A DNA stretch of 64,000 nucleotides from Lentisphaeria bacterium (GTDB taxonomy: Bacteria; Verrucomicrobiota; Lentisphaeria; Victivallales; UBA1829), in contig JAFTIQ010000031.1 in assembly GCA_017456805.1 (NCBI GenBank), forward strand, positions 124,001 to 188,000. The letters run 5' to 3'. Shown here one piece after another: positions 25,708 through 34,662 of this stretch; positions within the stretch are counted from its first letter, which is position 1; each line of letters begins with the position of its first letter. The translations under genes were made by a program, and so were the position numbers. A model generated the notes under the pieces. That model worked only from the letters and a program-made list of their open reading frames with translations. It was not told where the DNA came from and ran no database searches.

Positions 25708-26538
25708 ATGATGCCCGGTGATTTCCGGAAAAGACTTCTGCTTGAGATGGAAGCCGCCGGAGTGGAAAATGCCGGGCAGGAGTCTCTTTGGTTCTGCGCA
25801 GCGGCAACCGGTTTGCCGCCCGCAGAATTTTCTGTTTCAGAGAGGGAGCTTTCCCCGGAGGAGATTTCTGCTGCTGAAGCATTTGTACAGCGGAGGATCC
25901 AGGGAGAGCCTTTGCAGTATATTCTCGGAAATGAATATTTCGGAGAGCTGGAATTCCTTGTGGGGCCCGGTGTTCTGATTCCCAGACCGGAAACATGGTT
26001 TCTGGTGGAGTTCGCCACGGCGGTTTTGCCGAACAGCGGAATGTTCTGTGAATTGGGAACCGGTTCCGGGGCAGTTGCTCTCAGCGTCGCATCCCAAAGA
26101 CGGGATGTTTCTGTTTATGCATCTGAGATTTCAGCAGAGGCGATTCAATGGGCGTTGAAAAACAGAGATCGTTTGAATTTGCCGGAAGCAGAGATCCGGC
26201 TTGGATCGTTTTTTGAGCCGTTCCCGGAAGAAATGAAATTTCATTGTGTGGCGGCAAACCTTCCCTACATTCCCGAATCTGCCCGCCCGGGATTGCAGAA
26301 AGAAGTGCGGGATTTTGAGCCGGAACGGGCCTTGTTTGCTCCTGATGAGGGAATGGCGGATATCAAAACTGCGCTGGAACTGCTTCCGGAACGTCTGCTG
26401 CCGGGCGGTTATGGGATTTTTGAAGGCGGCAGTGAACAGATGGAACCCTTGCGAATCTTTGCTTCCGGGATGTTCCGGAATGTTACGACAGCAAACGATC
26501 TTTATGGAAAACCACGTTTTCTGATCGTTCAGAATTGA
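25708..26538 (+). CDS. prmC: Release factor glutamine methyltransferase PrmC
   Basis: Methylates the GGQ glutamine of RF1/RF2 using SAM. The N-terminal helical domain includes RRIQGEPLQYILGNEYF; the methyltransferase core has PRPETWFLVE, SAM loop CELGTGSGAVALSVA (about 112-126), and DFEPERALFAPDEGM. The catalytic motif is N-L-P-Y (about 182-185, AANLPYIPES) rather than the usual N-P-P-Y, a notable substitution. Length 276 aa is normal. It begins 2 bp after the metallo-hydrolase stop. Identity is supported by overall motif order despite the change. Confidence 0.88.
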   Translation: MMPGDFRKRLLLEMEAAGVENAGQESLWFCAAATGLPPAEFSVSERELSPEEISAAEAFVQRRIQGEPLQYILGNEYFGELEFLVGPGVLIPRPETWFLVEFATAVLPNSGMFCELGTGSGAVALSVASQRRDVSVYASEISAEAIQWALKNRDRLNLPEAEIRLGSFFEPFPEEMKFHCVAANLPYIPESARPGLQKEVRDFEPERALFAPDEGMADIKTALELLPERLLPGGYGIFEGGSEQMEPLRIFASGMFRNVTTANDLYGKPRFLIVQN

Positions 26539-26550
26539 TAAGGATAAATC

Positions 26551-27822
26551 ATGTTGTTTCACCGGAAAAATTATCTTTTACTGTTTTTGCTTTGCGGGCT
26601 TTTTTGTTTTTGTGTAAACGGAGAACAGCTCAGGAAAAAGGCGGAAGCAGGCGATGCGCAAAGTATGTTTCAGCTCGGAAATGAATATTTTTACGGTTCA
26701 GCAAAGATAAAGCGGAATCATACCCTTGCGGCGTTCTGGTTTCAGCGTGCAGCATCAGCGGGCGTTGTGGATGCCATGTTCAATTACGGAGTCTGTCTTG
26801 ACCGGGGATTCGGTGTGAAACAGAACCGGTACGAGGCGTATCAGTGGTATAAAAAAGCTTCAGAAGCCGGTTCAAAACATGCCAAATTCAATATGTGTCA
26901 AATTCTTTTTTCCGGAGTTCCTGCGGATGAAGAGAAAAAAATCAAAGAAGTTCCGGCTTCCCCCTCGCTTGCGCTTCATTATTTGCAGGAACTTGCAAAT
27001 GAGCATTTTGAGCCGGCAGAAATTCTTCTGGCTGAGATGCTTCTGGAACATCGGGACAATCAGGAATATGCCAATCGTGCAGCAGTGATCCTGGAACGTC
27101 TGGCGAAAAAGGAAAAGCCGAATCCGAAAGTGCTCCGGATGCTTGCAGATTGCAAATATGCGGGGGTCGGAATGAAGGCTGATCCCGCGGGAATGATCCG
27201 TTTGTTGAAACAGGCAGTGGATCTCGGTGATGGAGAAGCCGCCGGAAAACTGGCATTCTGTTATGAATACGGACGCGGGATCGCTTCTGATGAAAAAAAG
27301 GCGTTTGAGCTCTATAAACTTGGTGCAGAACGGGGAAATGCCATGAGTCAGTTCAAGTACGCGGAATTCCTGATCCTCGGCCGTCCGGAAGGAAAACAGC
27401 CGGATATGCCGGAAGCATTGAAATGGTATAAAGCCGCTGCAAACGCAAAAAATCCGCAGGCTCTGTTCCGGATGGGGGTCTTTTATCTGGATGGAATGGG
27501 CCCGATCGGGAAAGATCCGAAGAAAGCCGCTGAATATTTTTATGAATCTGCAAAAATGGGCTATGCTCAGGCACAGCACAATCTGGCGGTTCTGTTCGAG
27601 GAAGGGCGCGGCGTGATGAAAGATAATGCCGCAGCGTTGTTCTGGTATATGCAGGCCGCACGGAATGGGGATGCTGCCGCTGCACGGACAATCGGTTTGT
27701 TTTATTTGGAGGGAAAAGGTATCTCCCGGAGTATTACGAAGGCGGAAGAGTGGCTCAGAAAAGCGGCGGAAGCCGGAGATTTCGAGGCCCAGCGTATTTT
27801 ACGCACAAGGATCCGGCGCTGA
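26551..27822 (+). CDS. Secreted Sel1-repeat (TPR-like) protein, 423 aa
   Basis: Residues 1-24 are a signal peptide (LLLFLLCGLFCFCVNGEQ). From about residue 30 to 415 there are roughly ten Sel1-like repeats of about 36 residues, for example AEAGDAQSMFQLGNEYFYGS, AASAGVVDAMFNYGVCLDRG, SAKMGYAQAQHNLAVLFEEG and ARNGDAAAARTIGLFYLEGK. Sel1 arrays serve as protein-protein scaffolds in the periplasm or at the surface. The 3' end overlaps the convergent dus gene by 24 bp. Downstream of prmC by 12 bp, so probably co-transcribed; no functional link is known. Confidence 0.87.
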   Translation: MLFHRKNYLLLFLLCGLFCFCVNGEQLRKKAEAGDAQSMFQLGNEYFYGSAKIKRNHTLAAFWFQRAASAGVVDAMFNYGVCLDRGFGVKQNRYEAYQWYKKASEAGSKHAKFNMCQILFSGVPADEEKKIKEVPASPSLALHYLQELANEHFEPAEILLAEMLLEHRDNQEYANRAAVILERLAKKEKPNPKVLRMLADCKYAGVGMKADPAGMIRLLKQAVDLGDGEAAGKLAFCYEYGRGIASDEKKAFELYKLGAERGNAMSQFKYAEFLILGRPEGKQPDMPEALKWYKAAANAKNPQALFRMGVFYLDGMGPIGKDPKKAAEYFYESAKMGYAQAQHNLAVLFEEGRGVMKDNAAALFWYMQAARNGDAAAARTIGLFYLEGKGISRSITKAEEWLRKAAEAGDFEAQRILRTRIRR

Positions 27823-28671
27823 CGGGATCATGCTGATCAGGCGTTTGATTGCGCGGATCGTGGATTCCGGCGCGTTTTCTCTTTCCATTGCTTCGGGAAG
27901 AGAACATTCTGCCGGGCAAGGTTTTCCATTGATTTTATGAATCAGTTCCGGTGTTTTGAGAAAGGCTCTTGCCAATGCGATTCCGCGGCAGCCTGTTTCT
28001 GATATCATTCGATCCGCATCTTCCGGTGTGCAGATATCACCGTTTCCATAGAGGGGAACACTTCCGGCGAATTTGACTGCTTCCCGGATTCTGTCCCAGC
28101 CGTTTTCAACCGGGAAGTACATTTCTTTTCCTGTTCTGTAATGAAAAAGGATCAATCCTGCACCGGAATCGGCAGCTGTGCGGATGAGTGTTTCTGTCAT
28201 TGGCTGTTCCATGCCGGAACGGAGTTTGACACTGAGAGGGATTTTTCCGGGCAATTCTTTCCGGACTTCCGAAATGATTTTTCCGATCAGTTCCGGCTGA
28301 TTCAGCAAAGCGGCTCCCGCACCGTTTCCTGTAACGGTGGTGCTTGGACAGGAAAAATTCAGATTGATTCCGGCAACCAGCTCAGTCTGAACAAGATGCA
28401 GAGCGCATTTGACAACGTTGTACGGATCCTTTCCCAGCACCTGCGCTGTGACCGGGATTCCGGTTTCCGTGTATGGTTCCAGTCGTTTCCGGAGGATCCT
28501 CCGGGATGGAACAGCCCCTCCTGTTACAGAGAAAAAGGGTGTGATCCAATGTTCCACCGCTTTTAATTTTCCGCAAGCCCGGATAAACCATGGGCTCATG
28601 ACCCCTTCCATGGGGGCAAGGAGTGCCCGGTATTTCAGAAGGGGGTCATGTTCGTCAGGATCAGAAGCCAT
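27799..28671 (-). CDS. tRNA-dihydrouridine synthase family protein
   Basis: FMN-dependent reductase that makes dihydrouridine in tRNA. TIM-barrel motifs: LLAPMEGVMSPWF near the N-terminus (FMN phosphate site), INLNFSCPSTTVTGNGAGAA with the catalytic cysteine (about 107), SVKLRSGM, LILFHYRTGKEMY with the conserved His-x-Arg-Thr, PLYGNGDICTPEDADRM and GIALARAFL. At 290 aa it is short for DusB (about 320), so the C-terminal RNA-binding helix bundle is reduced; which Dus subclass it is cannot be decided. Start ATG at 28671 overlaps the araB stop (TGATG). Confidence 0.88.
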   Translation of the reverse strand: MASDPDEHDPLLKYRALLAPMEGVMSPWFIRACGKLKAVEHWITPFFSVTGGAVPSRRILRKRLEPYTETGIPVTAQVLGKDPYNVVKCALHLVQTELVAGINLNFSCPSTTVTGNGAGAALLNQPELIGKIISEVRKELPGKIPLSVKLRSGMEQPMTETLIRTAADSGAGLILFHYRTGKEMYFPVENGWDRIREAVKFAGSVPLYGNGDICTPEDADRMISETGCRGIALARAFLKTPELIHKINGKPCPAECSLPEAMERENAPESTIRAIKRLISMIPSAPDPCA

Positions 28672-30236
28672 CAGAGATGTCCCATGGCGGTTTTTTCCAG
28701 ATCATCGCAATAGTCACAATAGAGTTTATATTTTTCATTGTAGGCTTTTGAATTTTCCGGGATGGGGAAATATTCAGCATCGAATCCGGAATTCATAGCC
28801 TGAATGGCACTTTGCATATCTTTGTGGAGACCGGAAGCTGTTGCGGCGAACATTGCGGCACCCAGCGCACAAGCCTGATCAGTTTTCACGACTTTGATCG
28901 GCATGTTCAGAATATCGGCAAACGTCTGCATGACAAATTTTGATTTTTTTGCAATGCCCCCGATGGCGAGGATGCTGTCCACCTTCACGCCTTCTTCCGC
29001 GAAACGGTCAGCGATCCTGCGGGATCCGAAGATCGTGGATTCCACCAGAGAACGATAGACCATCGGAGCGGTCGTACCGAGATTCAATCCGAAGATTGCA
29101 CCGGTCAAATAGGGATTGGCATCCGGGGTTCTTCTTCCGTTCATCCAGTCAATCGTCAATGTGCTGCTGATGGGGAGCTTTGCAGCATCCGCTTCCAGCT
29201 GGGGCAGGGTGACTTCTCCGCCGTAGCTGATGAACCGGCGGAACCAGGCATAGGCATCTCCGAACGCCGCCTGGCCTGCTTCCACTCCCGTGAATCCGGG
29301 CAGAACAGAACCGTCCACCTGACCGCAGATTCCCCGGATACAATGATCCACAGCAGGGGCTGCCATAATATCACAGGTGGAAGTTCCGATCACTTTGACC
29401 AGCACTCCGGGAGCGACGCCAGCTCCGACTGCTCCCAAATGGGCGTCGAAGGCTCCTCCGGAAATCACCACATCGGTTGGAAGTCCCAGTTTTTCCGCCC
29501 ATTCCGGACAAAGGGTTCCCACAGGAACATCCGCGGTGTAAGTTTCCGTATATTGCTCCCGTTTTCCTTTCAGGAGGGGATCGAGTGTGACCAGGAACTC
29601 TTCCGGGGGAAGTCCGCCCCAATCCGGATGCCACATGGCTTTATGTCCGGCAGCACAGCGGCTGGGTTTGATGGGCGCATCCGCAAGAATGGAGGGAATC
29701 CAGTCACAATGTTCCACAAAGGCATGACACGCTTCTCTGACAGCGGGATCGTTCCGGAGCATATAAAGATATTTTGCCCAGAACCATTCCGGGGAATAAA
29801 CGCCGCCTTCATATTTAGTATAATCGGTATGCCAGCGTTTGGCAAGTTCATTGATTTCTGTGGCTTCTTTGATGGCGGTATGATCTTTCCAGAGGAAGAA
29901 CATTGCATTGGGATTTTCGGCAAATTCCGGCAGAAGGGAAAGGGGGATTCCATCTTTATTGACCGCACAGGGGGTGGAGCCGGTGGTGTCGACTCCGATT
30001 CCGGCGACACGGGCAGGATCCTGTCCTTTCAGAACCCCTTTGATGACAGCTTCCATTCCTTCCAGATAATCCAGCGGATGCTGCCGGAATTGAGCGATTG
30101 CGTTATCGGAGTAAAGTCCTTTTCCCCAGCGGGTGTAATTATGAACGCAGTTCGCGAGTTCTTCTCCTGCAGCCGATACGAGAACTGCCCGCACGCTGTC
30201 AGAGCCGAAATCAAGCCCGATTACCAAATCTTTCAT
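28671..30236 (-). CDS. araB: Ribulokinase
   Basis: FGGY carbohydrate kinase that phosphorylates L-ribulose. Start ATG 30236 gives 521 aa beginning MKDLVIGLDFGSDSVRAVLV; the frame extends to 30305 but without a better ribosome site. Characteristic AraB motifs: GVDTTGSTPCAV, LWKDHTAIKEA, WFWAKYLYML, catalytic GGAFDAHLGAVGAG, the phosphate loop KVIGTSTCDI and C-terminal AIGGIAKKSKFVMQTFADIL. AraB is the closest match among FGGY kinases. No araA or araD is in the window; it shares a transcript with dus. Confidence 0.92.
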   Translation of the reverse strand: MKDLVIGLDFGSDSVRAVLVSAAGEELANCVHNYTRWGKGLYSDNAIAQFRQHPLDYLEGMEAVIKGVLKGQDPARVAGIGVDTTGSTPCAVNKDGIPLSLLPEFAENPNAMFFLWKDHTAIKEATEINELAKRWHTDYTKYEGGVYSPEWFWAKYLYMLRNDPAVREACHAFVEHCDWIPSILADAPIKPSRCAAGHKAMWHPDWGGLPPEEFLVTLDPLLKGKREQYTETYTADVPVGTLCPEWAEKLGLPTDVVISGGAFDAHLGAVGAGVAPGVLVKVIGTSTCDIMAAPAVDHCIRGICGQVDGSVLPGFTGVEAGQAAFGDAYAWFRRFISYGGEVTLPQLEADAAKLPISSTLTIDWMNGRRTPDANPYLTGAIFGLNLGTTAPMVYRSLVESTIFGSRRIADRFAEEGVKVDSILAIGGIAKKSKFVMQTFADILNMPIKVVKTDQACALGAAMFAATASGLHKDMQSAIQAMNSGFDAEYFPIPENSKAYNEKYKLYCDYCDDLEKTAMGHL

Positions 30237-30501
30237 ATTGCAACTCTTTCCTGTTTCGCAGATCTGTTGATCCGCAAGTTCAAAATACTGAATCCAGCTA
30301 AGCAACTGATTTCATCTGTAACATATTCCCCCCGGTTCCTGTATTCTATCCCGGAAATGATGAAGGGGGACGTATTTCAGTAAATTAGCATGAAATGATC
30401 TGTTTTCAAGTTCGATTTTTACCATTTTCCGGAGAAATTCAGCCGTCAGATATTGATTTTTTCATAAAAATTCAAAATTTTTTCTTTATTTGTAAAAATA
30501 T

Positions 30502-30530
30502 TTGCAAAAATCCGGAGCTTATGTTATATT
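30502..30530 (+). promoter_or_regulatory. Promoter of the esterase/alpha-galactosidase unit
   Basis: TTGCAA at 30502-30507, 17-bp spacer, TATATT at 30525-30530; start codon 28 bp further. The remaining part of the 30237-30501 gap is AT-rich, with no gene or RNA seen. Confidence 0.65.
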
Positions 30531-30558
30531 ACTCAAAATTCGAACCAGGAGGTTTATA

Positions 30559-31338
30559 ATGATGAAAAATCTTTCAATAATCACTGCATTTTGTGCAGCC
30601 GGGTTACTGACAGCCGATTCTCTGGCTGTTAAATATAATATGGAACAGATGCAGTACAAAACATCCGATGGAAAGGTGCTGAACTATTGCCGTCGGGAAA
30701 TGAATTGGGATCAGCCCGGAAAGGCTGCAGTACTGCTGTTCCTGCACGGAGCCGGAGAACGGGGAGCTGATAACGAAAAACAACTTTTCCACGGTGCCCG
30801 GGAAATTACGGAGTGGTGCAGTAAGAATAAAATGAAAGTTCTGCTGATTTTCCCTCAGTGTCCGGCAGGAAAACAGTGGGTCGATACCCCGTGGAATGCG
30901 CCCTCGCATACGCTTCCGGCAGAATCGGAATCCATGAAACTGGCGATGGGGATGCTGAATAAGGAATTGGAACGGAGTGATGTTGATCTTCAACGGGTTT
31001 ATATCGCAGGGATTTCCATGGGCGGATTCGGGACATGGGATGCGCTCAGCCGTTATCCGGAGAAGTTCGCCGCAGCATTCCCTGTTTGCGGAGGAGCTGA
31101 TCTTGCAATGGCGGAACGGGTCAAAGATATTCCGATCCTTACCTATCATGGCGACAGCGATACTGTTGTTCTGACAAAGCGCACCCGTGAGATGTTTGCG
31201 GCTGTGAAAGCTGCCGGAGGAACCCGGATCCGCTATGTGGAAGTGCCGGATTGCGGACACAACTCCTGGACTCCGGCATTTTCTGTGGAAGATAACTGGA
31301 AATGGCTGTTCAGTCAGAAAAAAGATAATAAAAACTGA
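30559..31338 (+). CDS. Secreted alpha/beta-hydrolase (carboxylesterase/peptidase S9-like), 259 aa
   Basis: Probably an exported esterase acting on ester-decorated glycans. Start at ATG 30559 follows a perfect AGGAGG and gives a signal peptide (LSIITAFCAAGLLTADSLA). Motifs: oxyanion region LLFLHGAGERG (about 59-69), nucleophile elbow GISMGGFGTW with Ser near 154, Asp in HGDSDTVVL near 197, and His in VPDCGHNSWTPAF near 234, i.e. a full triad. The set resembles the phospholipase/carboxylesterase proteins often found beside polysaccharide enzymes. An alpha-galactosidase gene follows after 12 bp. Confidence 0.85.
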   Translation: MMKNLSIITAFCAAGLLTADSLAVKYNMEQMQYKTSDGKVLNYCRREMNWDQPGKAAVLLFLHGAGERGADNEKQLFHGAREITEWCSKNKMKVLLIFPQCPAGKQWVDTPWNAPSHTLPAESESMKLAMGMLNKELERSDVDLQRVYIAGISMGGFGTWDALSRYPEKFAAAFPVCGGADLAMAERVKDIPILTYHGDSDTVVLTKRTREMFAAVKAAGGTRIRYVEVPDCGHNSWTPAFSVEDNWKWLFSQKKDNKN

Positions 31339-31350
31339 GGATTTTGAATC

Positions 31351-33474
31351 ATGTATCAGATGATCAATGTTTGGAAGAGCGGGGAGCTCGAAGTATGTTT
31401 TTTCAAAGAGGAGAAAACGGAGATCGTTTCCATGGCAGTTCTGCCGTCGGGGGCCTCTGAAAAAATCGTGCCTCACCGGGAAGGAATACGGGATACCGTC
31501 GCGGCAAAATCCATTTGCGATACTCTTGATTTTGCATTTCCTGCCTCTACGCTGGAAAGTATGGTTCAGATCAAATTTGCCGGAGACTTCAGTTTCGCTC
31601 AGCATGGACCCGGAGTGGATATGCGGAACAGCACAACGATCAACCGGTTCAAGCTGAAGGAACAGAAGGAAGAGGAAAACAGCCTTCTCTCCGTATTTGA
31701 ATCCGAAGACGGAATGCGGCTCGTGCAGCGTCTGACCCGCCCCGAAGGGTGCCGTTTCCTGGAATGTCAAACCGAATTTTTCAATGGATCTTCCGAGTCC
31801 CGCCGGGTTGAAATGTTTACCAGTTTCTCCATGGGAATGATCTCTCTGCTCCATCCGGATGATGCCCCGAAATCTTTGAAACTTCACCGTTATCCGACCT
31901 TCTGGTCCTCCGAAGCAAGACATTTGGAACAGACTTTTGAAGAGTTGAATATGGAAATCAGCTGGCAGTCTGCCGGAGTCCGGAGTCAGCGTTTCGGACA
32001 GCGTTCCAGTATGGTGAATAAGGAATATCAGCCCTTTGCGGCAGTGGAAGATACAAAATATGGAATCATCTGGGCGGCAGCTCTTGAGGCAGTCTCTCCC
32101 TGGGAAATGGTCGTTTCAAGATATTGTGACTTTGTAAATCTTTCCGGCGGACTTCCTGACCGGGAATTTGCCGGATGGTTTAAAGATGTCGCACCGGGGG
32201 AAACTCTGACAAGTCCCGTTGCCCTTCTGACGGCAAGATACGGTAATTGTTCTGATGCCGCCCGGGATCTTCTTCCGTGGCAGAAAAGCGAGGAACCGCA
32301 GGAAGTGATGCATCCGACTTTCAGTGACTGGTGTACCACCTGGGGCAAACCCGCTGAAGAACGGCTCCTGAAAATTGCGCCCGTAGCGGCGGAACTGGGA
32401 GTCAAATATTTTCAGATCGATGCCGGATGGTTCCGTCAGGATGAGCCCTGGAATTGGAAGCTGAAAGAAGATCTGTATCCCCGCGGATATAAAGCTTTCT
32501 CAGAATCACTTGCGCAGTATGGCTTGAAATCCGGACTCTGGTTTGAGTTTGAAAATCTTTATCCAAAGGAAAAGACTTTGGAAGAGACCGGGAAGGCTGG
32601 CTGGGTCCATACGCTTGACGGCTATCCGCTCCGTTCCGGCGGGGCATATTTCCTGGATTTCCGGAAGCCGGAAGTCATTGCCCACATGACAGAAAAAGTT
32701 GCAGATTTTCTCCGGGATAATAAAGTGGGATACATCAAGATCGATTACAATGCAGCGATTCCCTTTGGGGTGGATGGCGAATCTGCCTCTCCTGCGGAAA
32801 ATCTTCAGCAGCACATCAGATGTGTCCGGAAATTCCATGAAGATCTGCACCGTCTTGTGCCGGGATTGCGGATCGAAGAATGTGCTTCCGGCGGACATCG
32901 CATGACTCCCGGCTGGGCGAAAACCGGGGATTATATCAGCAGTACGGATGCTCATGAAGGGGTGGAGATCCCGCTGCTCTCCGCTGAAGCGATGAATTTC
33001 TGTTATTTTGATAAATCTTTGGTTTGGAGCACATTGCGTCCGACAGATGATGATAACCGTTTGTCTTACAGCCTGTGTGCCGGAATGATGGGGCAGATGG
33101 TTCTTTCCGGGGATCTGGAACAGCTTTCCGCAGAACAGCTTGCCACTGTGAAGAAGTATGTGAAGTTCTATGAAAAGATTTCACCGGATCTGCGTTTGAA
33201 GAGCAAGCTGCGGATTGACTGTAACAGTAAGAGCCGGATCTATCCGACGGGACGGCAGATCATGACATTGGAATCTAAAAATGAACTTCTTCAGATTGTC
33301 CATTTCTTTGAAACGGATGAACAGACTGCTGAAATTGTCCTGCCTGCCGGGGATTGGAAACTGGAGGACTGCGTAAAAGCGGATGCCCTGGAGTTTGCCG
33401 CTAATGAAAAATGCGTCAGATTTACCAAAATCGTCCCCTTCAGTGCGGCGGCGTTTCGGTTCCGGAAAAAGTAA
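31351..33474 (+). CDS. Alpha-galactosidase-like, GH36
   Basis: Releases terminal alpha-linked galactose; 707 aa, no signal peptide, so likely cytosolic. N-terminal beta-supersandwich (to about 300), then a (beta/alpha)8 barrel with KYFQIDAGWFRQDEPWNW, nucleophile in GYIKIDYN (Asp near 463), the family EECASGGHRMTPG and the acid/base region SSTDAHEG (Asp near 532), followed by a C-terminal beta-sandwich. The canonical W in K-W-D is replaced by I, seen in distant GH36 members, so specificity could differ (for example alpha-N-acetylgalactosaminidase). It follows the secreted esterase gene closely, in keeping with uptake and intracellular breakdown of galactosides. Confidence 0.85.
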   Translation: MYQMINVWKSGELEVCFFKEEKTEIVSMAVLPSGASEKIVPHREGIRDTVAAKSICDTLDFAFPASTLESMVQIKFAGDFSFAQHGPGVDMRNSTTINRFKLKEQKEEENSLLSVFESEDGMRLVQRLTRPEGCRFLECQTEFFNGSSESRRVEMFTSFSMGMISLLHPDDAPKSLKLHRYPTFWSSEARHLEQTFEELNMEISWQSAGVRSQRFGQRSSMVNKEYQPFAAVEDTKYGIIWAAALEAVSPWEMVVSRYCDFVNLSGGLPDREFAGWFKDVAPGETLTSPVALLTARYGNCSDAARDLLPWQKSEEPQEVMHPTFSDWCTTWGKPAEERLLKIAPVAAELGVKYFQIDAGWFRQDEPWNWKLKEDLYPRGYKAFSESLAQYGLKSGLWFEFENLYPKEKTLEETGKAGWVHTLDGYPLRSGGAYFLDFRKPEVIAHMTEKVADFLRDNKVGYIKIDYNAAIPFGVDGESASPAENLQQHIRCVRKFHEDLHRLVPGLRIEECASGGHRMTPGWAKTGDYISSTDAHEGVEIPLLSAEAMNFCYFDKSLVWSTLRPTDDDNRLSYSLCAGMMGQMVLSGDLEQLSAEQLATVKKYVKFYEKISPDLRLKSKLRIDCNSKSRIYPTGRQIMTLESKNELLQIVHFFETDEQTAEIVLPAGDWKLEDCVKADALEFAANEKCVRFTKIVPFSAAAFRFRKK

Positions 33475-33492
33475 TCTGCAGGAACTGGGAAT

Positions 33493-34020
33493 ATGAGCTT
33501 CTTTTTTAACTGCCCTTTTTGTAAGAATGCAATGGAGTGTCAGGATGAGTGGAACGGTATGAGTGCCACTTGTCCTTACTGCAATCAAACGATTGTATTG
33601 CAGAATAATCAGGCAGTTTCCTGTCAGCCTGCTTTTGGCAATAATAATCCTGGAATGAACCTTGGTATGAATCCGGTGTCAGCACCTCCTCCCGGCTGCG
33701 TATCTGTCCAGCCAGTTAGATTTGGTGTATATCGCGTTATTGGAAATGTCAATCTGGCATGGTCAAAAGCGATTCAGGCAATGATTGACTGCAAAGTGAA
33801 AATAAAGCAGCAGAATTACGCTGCCGGGCGTATTTCCGGAAACTGCCGGTATGGAATCAACATCTTCGGAATTGGGGTGAATGCTTTGTTCCAGTCCGAC
33901 AACACCGGAATGTATTTCTGCCTAAATGCTCATTTTTATGATGCTTTTGATACATTCGGGATATGTTCCAAAAAGGTGAATGAAATCGGATCCCGTTTTA
34001 TGCAGTTATGCAATAATTGA
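33493..34020 (+). CDS. Zinc-ribbon protein of unknown function, 175 aa
   Basis: The N-terminus holds a four-cysteine zinc ribbon, FNCPFCKNAMECQDE and ATCPYCNQTIVL (C7, C10, C27 and C30 roughly). A Pro/Gln/Asn-rich linker follows and then a compact C-terminal domain (about 75-175) with VIGNVNLAWSKAIQAMIDC and a Gly-rich beta part. This ribbon type is common in PVC bacteria in front of membrane or DUF domains. No family can be named. AGGAA stands before ATG 33493; the terminator at 34063 closes the unit. Confidence 0.72.
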   Translation: MSFFFNCPFCKNAMECQDEWNGMSATCPYCNQTIVLQNNQAVSCQPAFGNNNPGMNLGMNPVSAPPPGCVSVQPVRFGVYRVIGNVNLAWSKAIQAMIDCKVKIKQQNYAAGRISGNCRYGINIFGIGVNALFQSDNTGMYFCLNAHFYDAFDTFGICSKKVNEIGSRFMQLCNN

Positions 34021-34062
34021 TATGGTATCAGATTGAATCTGAGAAGAATTTCAGAAAAGAAT

Positions 34063-34104
34063 GGGCTGTTGCTTGTCAAATCAAGCGGCAGCCCTTTGTT
34101 TTTC
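34063..34104 (+). terminator. Intrinsic terminator after the zinc-ribbon gene
   Basis: GGGCTGTTGCTTG pairs with CAAGCGGCAGCCC (13 bp, two G-U) around loop TCAAAT and is followed by TTTGTTTTT. Confidence 0.85.
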
Positions 34105-34248
34105 AGAGAGTTATTCATAGAAGAGGAAAAAAATATCATTCCGGACTGAACTCTTTCCCGCAGAAGAAAAATTATCTTTTCGTGAAGATAAGTTGTGTAT
34201 GTTTGTTTAATTTTTAACAAAGTATATTGAAAAATGCAAAAAAAAGAT

Positions 34249-34276
34249 TGAAAAATCACAAGAATGGGTGTATATT
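34249..34276 (+). promoter_or_regulatory. Promoter of the hyp-ech operon
   Basis: TTGAAA at 34249-34254, 16-bp spacer, TATATT at 34271-34276. The transcript would start near 34283, giving a leader of about 150 nt before hypC. The region 34105-34248 is AT-rich without a supported gene. Confidence 0.72.
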
Positions 34277-34316
34277 ATGGAAGCTTGAGAGGATATGAAA
34301 TTTGAGATTTTTCTGA

Positions 34317-34421
34317 ATATCCTTGAGAGATAAGAATATAGAACTTTAACAGAAACGGAAAGACGTTTCTTAAGGATATCAGATATGCGTATGCTTTGCA
34401 GAAACCGCGGCATTTTCGCGG
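34317..34421 (+). promoter_or_regulatory. Structured leader of the hyp-ech operon
   Basis: Three paired elements: an outer stem ATATCCTTGAG / CTTAAGGATAT (34317-34327 with 34369-34379), an inner hairpin GAAACG / CGTTTC (34352-34357 with 34364-34369), and CCGCG / CGCGG (34405-34409 with 34417-34421), the last ending right at the Shine-Dalgarno. The final hairpin could control access of ribosomes to hypC. No known riboswitch class was recognised. Confidence 0.4.
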
Positions 34422-34434
34422 AGAGGGGGGCACT

Positions 34435-34662
34435 ATGTGCGTAGCTCTGCCCATGAAGATTGTCTCATTTGAGGATAAAACTCATTGTACAGTTTCCTTT
34501 TCCGGAATCGAAAGCAAAGTCAACATCCGTCTTCTTCCTGATTGTCAGATCGGGGATTATGTGCTTGTCCACGCAGGACATGCGATCGAAAAAATAAATC
34601 CTGTTGAAGCTGAAAACACGCTTGAAGTCTTCCGTCAGCTGGAAGAGGAGATGAAGAAATGA
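34435..34662 (+). CDS. hypC: Hydrogenase maturation factor HypC
   Basis: Small chaperone that carries the Fe(CN)2CO group with HypD to the large subunit. I start at ATG 34435, which gives the diagnostic N-terminus M-C-V-A-L-P with the essential Cys2; an upstream in-frame ATG (34396) would mask that cysteine. 75 aa, beta-barrel pattern with DYVLVHAGHAIEKINPVEAE. AGGGGGG lies just upstream. The 3' end overlaps hypD by 4 bp. Confidence 0.95.
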   Translation: MCVALPMKIVSFEDKTHCTVSFSGIESKVNIRLLPDCQIGDYVLVHAGHAIEKINPVEAENTLEVFRQLEEEMKK

